DNA of 13,849 nt from Hungatella sp. UBA3147 (GTDB lineage: Bacteria > Bacillota > Clostridia > Lachnospirales > Lachnospiraceae). The notes beneath the pieces are model-generated. The model saw nothing but the letters and a program-made list of their open reading frames with translations. It searched no databases and was not told the origin of the DNA. Numbering within the stretch: the stretch's first letter is position 1; each line of letters opens with the position of its first letter. Below are positions 1-5,723 of this stretch, one piece after another. The stretch spans positions 1 through 13,849 of the forward strand of contig DEYX01000261.1 in NCBI GenBank assembly GCA_002365025.1. Direction: 5' to 3'. The translations under genes were made by a program, and so were the position numbers.

Positions 1-1268
1 GCTGCGGATATGATTGGAGAGGATGTTTCCACACCATTACCGTCAAGGATGATGTCTGTAAATTTTAATGTTCCGCTTGAAACATTAAAAACGGAGCCGG
101 TATAGGAATCTGCCCGTTTTAAGGTCTTAATATAATCCGAATTTTCATTTGTCGGATTACCTGCATGATCAAAATCTGTACTTGATATTGTAATATCCTT
201 TGAAGAAGATCCGGTTATTGCTATGGGAGCCGTTATATCCGGATAATCCATCACATAGATGTATCCCTTTTTATTCCCAATCTTATTTAAAGCATATTCA
301 ATGGTTTTATATGGTTTGGTGTATGTCCCTTCTGCAGAGATGCTGTCACTTCCATATAAATCCGAAACATAATAGGAGGTGGAGCGAATGGCAAAGGCAA
401 CTCTTTTATGGACTGTTTCATGGGGATGAAGTTTAAAGGTCCAGGAATATGCAGTTCCCGAGTCACTTTCACCAGTCGTGTCAGAAGCAGCGGATTCTTT
501 AAAAAGATTAGCCTGATAATTACTGTAATGTCCAAGCCATCTTGTTGTCGTTGCAGTGACCCCCAGGCTTTCATCACGCGTAATGCAGTCAAACACGGTT
601 TTATCTGACCCATTAACCATATGAAAACCGCGTTCTGTCTTATAACAAATTGCCCCGTCATCACCATTGATCATAGTGTCCGCACCGGTTCCCAAATAGA
701 AGGTCCTTCCTTCCTGGCCTCCCTGACCGTTTTTGTCATAAACGTAATAATCGACGAAAACATATTTATTGTCCGGACTGGGTGAAACAGCAATTTTCAG
801 TTCAACTCCCATATTGCTGATATATTCGACTGCGCCATTGGTTGATCCATTAGCCTTATATATGTAATTAGTATTGCTGTTTCCTACCGTAGGTGCACTG
901 GGTGAACTCTCATTCTGAGCCATTCCCAGCCAGGTCGCGTATCCGCGCCAAGACCAGGTTGTCTGGATCCCACTGGCGGAGTAACCGGTCTGCCCTGCAT
1001 TTAAACCACATAGATCAAACCGGTAAGTCGAACCTCCATAGCTCCCTTCATTTGCTCCCTGGGCATTGATCCATTTGTAAGCAGTGGCTTCACTGGCTCC
1101 ATCCCCAAGGTTTTCATCTGTCAGTTCCGACGAGGCATATGCCATCATACTCATCCCCGGCAATAACTGGCCCCCTATGATACAAACCGACAGAACCATC
1201 GCAAAAAAGCGTTTCCATAATTGATACCATCTTTTTGGTATTCCTGCTTTTTTACTTTTTATAGTCAT
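1..1268 (-). CDS. Secreted surface protein with probable parallel beta-helix region, 3' end beyond window
   Basis: The 422 codons in the window read without a stop to the left edge, so the C-terminus is missing. The start is the ATG at 1266-1268, with AGAGGAG about 9 bases upstream, directly after the stop of the 550-aa surface gene (18-bp gap), so the two are co-transcribed and probably translated in tandem. The N-terminus is a long signal peptide: a basic stretch (MTIKSKKAGIPKRWYQLWKR), then a hydrophobic core, ending near MMAYA. The following ~200 residues are rich in Gly, Ser, Tyr and Asn. Around residues 300-400 the pattern SDSISAEGTYTKPYKTIEYA, then YIYVMDYPDI, then a DITISSTDFD-like strand resembles the start of pectate-lyase-like right-handed beta-helix surface proteins. 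An adhesin or surface-layer-associated role is inference; no enzyme motif is visible. The likely cell-wall anchor, if any, would lie in the missing part. It is probably under the invertible switch upstream of the operon. Confidence 0.8.
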   Translation of the reverse strand, partial: MTIKSKKAGIPKRWYQLWKRFFAMVLSVCIIGGQLLPGMSMMAYASSELTDENLGDGASEATAYKWINAQGANEGSYGGSTYRFDLCGLNAGQTGYSASGIQTTWSWRGYATWLGMAQNESSPSAPTVGNSNTNYIYKANGSTNGAVEYISNMGVELKIAVSPSPDNKYVFVDYYVYDKNGQGGQEGRTFYLGTGADTMINGDDGAICYKTERGFHMVNGSDKTVFDCITRDESLGVTATTTRWLGHYSNYQANLFKESAASDTTGESDSGTAYSWTFKLHPHETVHKRVAFAIRSTSYYVSDLYGSDSISAEGTYTKPYKTIEYALNKIGNKKGYIYVMDYPDITAPIAITGSSSKDITISSTDFDHAGNPTNENSDYIKTLKRADSYTGSVFNVSSGTLKFTDIILDGNGVETSSPIISA

Positions 1269-1286
1269 ATCCGTTATCTCCTCTGA

Positions 1287-2939
1287 TTAGAAATTAAGCC
1301 TTTCCTCCGGAGGCAGTTCGTCTTTGTAAGGCTCTGTATCATAACCTGCAATCAGACCTCCTTCATATGGGTTCTCTTTGTTGTCTTTATCATAATGATA
1401 GAAGCCGATACCATCAGTTCCGTCTCTCCATCTGGGCTTTTCATCGTCTCCCACCCAGGCTGCAAATCTGTCGTTGATAATAAGGAGATATCCTCCATCT
1501 TTATCTTTTACTGCCTTTTTATCACCTTTTACAATTTTTCCGTTAATATCTACCACCTGGTAATACGTCTCATCGTTCTTTTGAACCTCTACCACACCGT
1601 AGCCATATTCTTCATCTGCCTCCAGCCTAATTCCGTTGATGTAGTATCTGTTGTCATTTTTCTGAAGCTGGTTCCGGTTCCCATATGCCTTTCCGTTTCC
1701 GGAAAATCCAAATGTATAGACCCCATCCTCCAGTTCCACCTTGATCTCCTTTCCAACCTGCATGGAACCGTCATTTAATTCATCCGGCGCAAACAGATAC
1801 AGATCAGATTTTTCTATTCCATACAATGAGCCATCTATAAAATCCTCTGAACTCCAATCATCCACATCGTACTGGGCTACAAACTCCGATTTTCCGTCGA
1901 ACAATACAAAGCCCGTCTTCATCCTTCCGATTCCGTCAAAGGCATAACTTTTTCCGCTGATGTTACGGATCCGGTTCCGGTAGACTTCCCCATTTTCATC
2001 CGTGTGCCACCAACTGCATTCCTGATCAAAATAATCCGTTTCATCCAGATTTTCTGACGGGTACATCCAGAACCACATATTTTTCAGAAGCCTGCCTCCA
2101 TCGTAAGCGGAATAAAATCTCGCAGATGTGGAACTGGTAGGATTACTTTTATCCGCATAGCTGATGGTTGCCACTTTACCCCACCATGGATTCATAATTC
2201 CATTTTCATCAAATCCATAAGCATTACCACCGATATTCTTTTGCTTTAAATTATCTCCTTTGCTGAAAACCTTTTTGGAGCTTCCATCAAAATAGATCCA
2301 CATTTTTTCATAATCCGAATAATAGCGGTCGGTCACGTTGCTAAGCAGTTCAGAACCACCGGTTCCATAGCCGATTTCACCATAATCCAGCCATTTTTCT
2401 GTAAACAAAATCCCATCTTCTCCTGAATAATAAACCCCTTCTACAAACGGATCATCCGAATCATTGATGGAATTTCCATTTTCATCAAACCAGCCGGTCA
2501 ACATAAGTCCATCTTCATTAAACAGATAGGTATTTCCATTGATCTTTTTTTTGAAACTGTTGCCTTTTCTTTGATACGCCTTGCCATCAGTACCAAAATA
2601 GTACCAGCCTTCTTCAAAATCCTCTCCCGGATCTTTGGTTTCATCAATCCAGATCCAGGTATTTTGAACCATCTTTCCATCTTCATCCACGAAATAACTG
2701 GTGTTTCCCAGTTGGAATATACAATTCTTAAGAATTGTTCCTTCCGCTGATAAGTAATACCAACTGTCCTTTGATTTTTTCCAAACATTTGTCACCGGCT
2801 GATCATCCGAACCAAGATATGACCATTCACCATTTTCGATCTTCCAGCCTTCGGCAGCATAGACATCATCATGAAAAGATGATGTTAAAAAGCCCACCGA
2901 AAGTGCGAAGACCATTAGCACACATAATCTCTTTTTCAT
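1287..2939 (-). CDS. Secreted protein built mainly of cell-wall/choline-binding-like repeats (550 aa)
   Basis: The start is the ATG at 2937-2939, with AAGGAAGG 12 bases upstream. Residues 1-28 are a signal peptide (MKKRLCVLMVFALSVGFLTS, then cleavage near VYA/AE). The rest is a run of degenerate ~20-residue aromatic/Gly repeats of the cell-wall/glucan-binding type. Examples are GWKIENGEWSYLGSD, DSWYYLSAEGTILKN, EGWYYFGTDGKAY, NGNTYLFNEDGLMLTGWFDE, GNAYGFDENGIM and GKSYAFDGIGRMKTG. Known members bind choline-bearing teichoic acid or glucans non-covalently through such repeats. I see no catalytic domain between or after the repeats, and the C-terminus (PPEERLNF) has no LPXTG. The last ~150 residues diverge from the repeat pattern. 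As first gene of the surface operon it may be a wall-attached scaffold or adhesin working with the downstream beta-helix protein (inference). It lies just outside a 246-bp inverted-repeat-bounded segment next to a tyrosine recombinase, so phase-variable expression is likely. Confidence 0.85.
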   Translation of the reverse strand: MKKRLCVLMVFALSVGFLTSSFHDDVYAAEGWKIENGEWSYLGSDDQPVTNVWKKSKDSWYYLSAEGTILKNCIFQLGNTSYFVDEDGKMVQNTWIWIDETKDPGEDFEEGWYYFGTDGKAYQRKGNSFKKKINGNTYLFNEDGLMLTGWFDENGNSINDSDDPFVEGVYYSGEDGILFTEKWLDYGEIGYGTGGSELLSNVTDRYYSDYEKMWIYFDGSSKKVFSKGDNLKQKNIGGNAYGFDENGIMNPWWGKVATISYADKSNPTSSTSARFYSAYDGGRLLKNMWFWMYPSENLDETDYFDQECSWWHTDENGEVYRNRIRNISGKSYAFDGIGRMKTGFVLFDGKSEFVAQYDVDDWSSEDFIDGSLYGIEKSDLYLFAPDELNDGSMQVGKEIKVELEDGVYTFGFSGNGKAYGNRNQLQKNDNRYYINGIRLEADEEYGYGVVEVQKNDETYYQVVDINGKIVKGDKKAVKDKDGGYLLIINDRFAAWVGDDEKPRWRDGTDGIGFYHYDKDNKENPYEGGLIAGYDTEPYKDELPPEERLNF

Positions 2940-3041
2940 TCCTCATCACTACCTTCCTTTCTCTTAAGTTACATCCTCATGGAGTTATTCCCGCTATAGG
3001 GGAAATTAGCTCTCAAAATGTATACCTTTTTGCAAAATACA
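2940..3041 (-). other. Fixed leader between the invertible segment and the surface operon
   Basis: About 100 bases separate the left inverted repeat from the first surface gene. On the minus strand they hold a TATACAT box at about 3019-3025 with no convincing -35 element, a small TTCCC/GGGAA hairpin (2988-3004), and the ribosome binding site of the 550-aa gene. A 10-bp palindrome TTTTGCAAAA sits at 3028-3037. Nothing here resembles a known riboswitch. The lack of a good fixed promoter fits the idea that transcription enters from the invertible segment. Confidence 0.4.
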
Positions 3042-3062
3042 ACAGAATTCCTCTTTTGTTGT
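3042..3062 (+). repeat. Left inverted repeat of invertible switch (IR-L)
   Basis: This 21-base sequence, starting ACAGAATTCC and ending TTTTGTTGT, is a perfect reverse complement of 3267-3287. Two of the next three outer bases also match. The inner flanks differ. The length and perfection are typical of tyrosine-recombinase inversion sites. Confidence 0.9.
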
Positions 3063-3064
3063 TT

Positions 3065-3109
3065 AAAAAAAAGAAAAACCGGGTTTGATATAACGTTCCG
3101 GTTTTTCTT
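3065..3109 (-). terminator. Hairpin terminator inside the invertible segment
   Basis: There is a perfect 12-bp stem (AAGAAAAACCGG at 3071-3082 against CCGGTTTTTCTT at 3098-3109) with a 15-nt loop. On the minus strand it runs into an eight-T tract (3065-3072), so it should stop transcripts coming from the recombinase. The other face ends TTTTTCTTATC, so it should also work, less strongly, when the segment is flipped. A third CCGGTTTT copy at 3135-3142 could pair with the same arm and compete with the terminator. Confidence 0.75.
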
Positions 3110-3213
3110 ATCTAAATATTAACACTAAAAAAGGCCGGTTTTGCAAAAATAATGCAGACCAGCTTATTTGTTGTACCAGAATTTCAAAAAAGGGAGATTT
3201 TGAAGAAAAATAG

Positions 3214-3242
3214 TGGATTTTATTTCCATTATGTAGTAGAAT
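3214..3242 (+). promoter_or_regulatory. Candidate switch promoter, currently pointing away from the surface operon
   Basis: TGGATT (3214-3219, 3 of 6 to the -35 consensus), 17-bp spacer, TAGAAT (3237-3242, 5 of 6 to the -10 consensus). Transcription would start near 3250 and in the present orientation run antisense into the recombinase 3' end. After inversion it would read into the surface operon. The weak -35 keeps this tentative. An alternative on the other strand (TTGCAA at 3141-3146 with TTAATA or TAATAT 18-19 bp away) would be stopped at once by the terminator. Confidence 0.35.
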
Positions 3243-3264
3243 ATTTTAAGATACTAGAATGCTT

Positions 3265-4155
3265 TTACAACAAAAGAGGAATTCTGTCGTCAACTTCAAC
3301 CAGCAGTTTCAGATTTTCCAGCTGCCTTATATGGTTATAGCCGCTTTCTATCGTATAAATACGTGTCGTATTTACGCTGCTATGTCCCAATATATCAGCA
3401 AGTCTGGACAAATCCTTCTCTGAATCATAGTAAGATCTGGCAAATAAATGTCGTAAATTATGGGGAAAAATTTTTTCCTGTGCGACGCCCGCTTCTACGC
3501 CCAATGCTTTCATTTCTCTCCAGATATTACTTCTGTCCAGTGCAGCTCCATTTCTTGTTATAAAAATCATACCGCTTTCTATATGCTTTTTTTGTGCATA
3601 CAATATTAACATCTGAGATAACTGTCTTGTAAGGAATACTGTTCTCACTTTCCCCTTGCAATCCACTTCCGCCCGCCCTTTTACTGCAGCTTCAACCGTA
3701 ATAAAAGGTAATTCCGAAACCCTGATTCCGGTCGAGCAGATCGTCTGCAGCAATAAAGACAATCTTATATCACCTTTATCCAAAGCAGTTTTCACCAATC
3801 TCCTATACTCACCCTTTGATAACTCCTTGTTTTCTGAACAAAAAGTATTGCGGCTGATTTTAAGAAATTTCACTTTACAATCCTCCCAACTGCAATAATT
3901 AAAAAAACCATTAAGCGCAGCAAGAGCCCCATTAACTGTCACAGGAGCCATCTTTTCGCGCATAACACCCTTCCACATAATCACAATTTCTTTATTAGCA
4001 GATCTTCCATTGAGATAGCGCATGAATAAGCTTAGATTATATCGGTAACTCCGAATTGTCTCTTTGCTTTTTTCACAACCGTGCAACCACGCACAATATT
4101 CACCGATCAGCGTATCTGTAACTATTCTCGCTTTACATTTACAGGCTTTATCCAT
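3265..4155 (-). CDS. Tyrosine recombinase/integrase (XerC/D-like), probable inverton recombinase
   Basis: A complete 296-aa site-specific recombinase. The ATG at 4153-4155 follows AGGAGG at good spacing. Residues ~10-95 form the SAM-like DNA-binding core (TIRSYRYNLSLFMRYL). The catalytic domain has all expected residues: Arg145 (STGIRVSEL), Lys169 (CKGKVRTVF), His232 and Arg235 (PHNLRHLFA), His258 (ILGHSSVNTT), and nucleophile Tyr267 (TRIYTI). The length matches XerC/XerD and phase-variation recombinases rather than phage integrases, which usually carry an extra arm-binding domain. The terminal codons (...RIPLLL, stop TAA) lie in the right 21-bp inverted repeat. If the adjacent segment flips, the frame continues as LLLFKKKKNRV-stop, giving a 304-aa form. 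No phage, conjugation or att-type neighbours are visible, so a role in flipping the neighbouring segment is the best reading. The region is more AT-rich than lepA or malL, consistent with acquisition. A weak promoter (TTGGGA, 16 bp, TATATG) may lie just upstream. Confidence 0.9.
   Translation of the reverse strand: MDKACKCKARIVTDTLIGEYCAWLHGCEKSKETIRSYRYNLSLFMRYLNGRSANKEIVIMWKGVMREKMAPVTVNGALAALNGFFNYCSWEDCKVKFLKISRNTFCSENKELSKGEYRRLVKTALDKGDIRLSLLLQTICSTGIRVSELPFITVEAAVKGRAEVDCKGKVRTVFLTRQLSQMLILYAQKKHIESGMIFITRNGAALDRSNIWREMKALGVEAGVAQEKIFPHNLRHLFARSYYDSEKDLSRLADILGHSSVNTTRIYTIESGYNHIRQLENLKLLVEVDDRIPLLL
3267..3287 (-). repeat. Right inverted repeat (IR-R), inside the recombinase 3' end
   Basis: This is the perfect 21-base inverted partner of 3042-3062. 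It covers the last codons of the recombinase gene (encoding ...RIPLLL) and the first base of its TAA stop, so the gene and its own recombination site overlap. Confidence 0.9.
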
Positions 4156-4239
4156 ATTGTCCTCCTATTATGCAATACCATATATTCAAATACGAATCGT
4201 TCCCAATTCAGGGATAAAATATTCTACATTCACAGAAAA

Positions 4240-4283
4240 TAAAAAACAGAAATCCTCTTGAGAATAAACAAGAAGATTTCTGT
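4240..4283 (-). terminator. Intrinsic terminator upstream of recombinase gene
   Basis: A 15-bp stem (4246-4260 with 4269-4283, one G-U pair) and an 8-nt loop are followed on the minus strand by TTTTTTATTTT. It starts 21 bases after the stop of the coding remnant at 4305 and separates hemW-side transcription from the recombinase. It could instead act as an attenuator in a long recombinase leader. Confidence 0.8.
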
Positions 4284-4304
4284 CTGGCATTGAAAAGAAA
4301 ACTA

Positions 4305-4442
4305 TCAACTTTCCGTGCTGTCATTTTTTAACGAAGCTTCTTCGAACTTAATGATTCTTGTCATCGTATAATAATGTCGGACATAAAACCCAAAATTTCT
4401 CTTCTTATCTTCGCCTATTATTATACTGAAACGTAAATCAAA
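4305..4442 (-). pseudogene. Start-less 45-codon coding remnant
   Basis: Between a TAG (4443-4445) and a TGA (4305-4307) the minus strand encodes 45 residues that read like the C-terminus of a real globular protein: FSIIIGEDKKRN, then GFYVRHYYTMTRIIKFEEA, then SLKNDSTES. A good intrinsic terminator begins 21 bases after the stop, as for a genuine gene end. However, the only in-frame ATG lies 27 codons in and has no clear ribosome binding site, and upstream DNA is AT-rich with stops in all frames. I therefore read it as a 5'-truncated gene end left by rearrangement at the hemW/recombinase boundary. I do not recognise the family. A functional 18-aa peptide starting at that ATG, or chance, cannot be excluded. 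Confidence 0.4.
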
Positions 4443-4529
4443 CTAGTTGTATCATGTAATTAATATAAGGTTAATTGTATTAAATAATGTCAAAAATTAC
4501 CATTTTTCATTTTAGCTTACGGATTATGC

Positions 4530-5723
4530 TTATTTTAAGAACCGGCTCATAACATAATTACTGAAGTCGATCCCTCTGGAAGTCAGACGATAATAACCAT
4601 CTTTATACTCCATAAGCCCTTCCTCTTCCATTGCATCCAGCACCATACCGTAAACGCTCCGGATGTTGTGGCCAAAGTTGCTGACAAACCCCTGGGCCGA
4701 GACACCTTTCATGAGGCGTAGCCCCAGAAACATGTATTCTTCCATCTTTTCCTCTATCGTCAGCTGCTCAAACTCCTGCCTCAGTACTCTCTGAAATGCT
4801 TCATCCTGGTCCAGACGGGCGCTGCAATACTCATCGAGTGCAGGAGTATTGTGAAAGCGGCATCCATTCAAATAAGAGGCGGCCCCCAGACCTAAGCCCA
4901 GATACTCTACTCCTGTCCAATAGCCGATGTTATGCCTGCATTCGTATCCGCTTTTGGAAAAATTGGATATTTCATACCTTTCATATCCCTGTTCATTTAG
5001 AAATTCCTGGGTCAGGTAATACATTTCGCGCTCTGTATCCTCATCCGGTAAATCCGGCAGGGACTTAAGACTATGGCATTTTTCCATGTTTCCGTGCTCT
5101 CCATACCGGTCAAAATAAGGTGTCCCCTTTTCCACGATCAGGCTATATGCAGATATATGCTCCGGCTTCAGCATTGTCACCTTTTTTAAGGTATTCTTCC
5201 AAGATTCCAATGTCTGTCCTGGAATTGCTGAAATCAAATCCACATTTACGTTATCAAATCCGGCCATACGGACTCTTTGATAGCTTTTCAGGAATTCATC
5301 GTAAGTATGAATTCTGCCTAAATAGCGCAGCTCTTTGTCATCTGCAGACTGAAGCCCCATACTGATCCGTTTTACCCCTGCTTCTCTGTAACAGGAAAGC
5401 GCCTCGGCCGTCACCGTACCAGGATTTACCTCCATCGTGATCTCTGCACCGGGAAGAATCTCAAACGCTTCCCTTAGAGCATGAAGAACTGCAGCCATGT
5501 CTCCTATACTTAATATAGAAGGAGTGCCTCCCCCTATGAATACACTGATCACCTGGTATTCTTTGACTTTGGCACTCTGGCATTTGATTTCTTCTATTAA
5601 CTTTTCTGTATAGTCCCGCTGCATCTGCTGGTTACCGGGAAAAGAAAGAAAATCGCAGTAAGCGCATTTACGCGCGCAGAACGGGATATGCACATAAATC
5701 TCAAGATTCTTTTTATTCATCAT
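4530..5723 (-). CDS. hemW: HemW-like radical SAM heme chaperone
   Basis: A 397-aa radical SAM protein of the HemW group (formerly annotated as oxygen-independent coproporphyrinogen oxidase-like). The cluster motif is HIPFCARKCAYCDF, with Cys16, Cys20 and Cys23 binding the 4Fe-4S cluster. GGGTPS and the EVNPGT region follow as in HemN/HemW, and residues ~310-397 form the HemN C-terminal domain ending LTSRGIDFSNYVMSRFL. Known HemW proteins bind heme and deliver it to client proteins; they lack the extra N-terminal cysteine (CX3CX2CXC) that marks true coproporphyrinogen dehydrogenase HemN, as here (Phe after the third Cys plus one). The start overlaps the lepA stop (ATG at 5721-5723, or the adjacent ATG at 5718-5720) and has almost no Shine-Dalgarno sequence, so translation is probably coupled to lepA. 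The usual Clostridia neighbour hrcA does not follow. Confidence 0.93.
   Translation of the reverse strand: MMNKKNLEIYVHIPFCARKCAYCDFLSFPGNQQMQRDYTEKLIEEIKCQSAKVKEYQVISVFIGGGTPSILSIGDMAAVLHALREAFEILPGAEITMEVNPGTVTAEALSCYREAGVKRISMGLQSADDKELRYLGRIHTYDEFLKSYQRVRMAGFDNVNVDLISAIPGQTLESWKNTLKKVTMLKPEHISAYSLIVEKGTPYFDRYGEHGNMEKCHSLKSLPDLPDEDTEREMYYLTQEFLNEQGYERYEISNFSKSGYECRHNIGYWTGVEYLGLGLGAASYLNGCRFHNTPALDEYCSARLDQDEAFQRVLRQEFEQLTIEEKMEEYMFLGLRLMKGVSAQGFVSNFGHNIRSVYGMVLDAMEEEGLMEYKDGYYRLTSRGIDFSNYVMSRFLK

Larger units (their letters stand above)
3042..3287. other. Putative invertible promoter segment (inverton), 246 bp
   Basis: The segment has 204 bp of AT-rich DNA between perfect 21-bp inverted repeats. 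It lies between a tyrosine recombinase gene and a secreted surface-protein operon. It contains a strong hairpin terminator near the left repeat and a candidate plus-strand promoter near the right repeat. As drawn, the promoter points away from the surface operon, and the terminator shields that operon from recombinase read-through: an OFF arrangement. Inversion would place the promoter about 40 bp before the left repeat, reading into the operon, and move the terminator directly behind the recombinase. The analogy is to Clostridioides difficile cwpV/flg switches and other gut-bacterial invertons. Actual inversion is inferred from architecture only. Confidence 0.8.

Noticed and set aside
2735..3088. 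117-codon plus-strand frame ending RIPLLLFKKKKNRV
   Set aside because: It lies antisense to the surface gene and its leader, and has no ribosome binding site. Its resemblance to the recombinase tail arises only because it passes through the left inverted repeat; it is useful only as a readout of the flipped junction.
3265..4155. Prophage or integrative-element integrase
   Set aside because: No phage, conjugation, excisionase or tRNA attachment features nearby; the protein lacks an arm-binding domain and sits beside a perfect inverted repeat, which fits a local inversion recombinase better.
4366..4426. 10-bp inverted repeat GTATAATAAT / ATTATTATAC and TATAAT-like boxes
   Set aside because: AT-only composition and location within the coding remnant make chance likely; no matching -35 elements were found on either strand.
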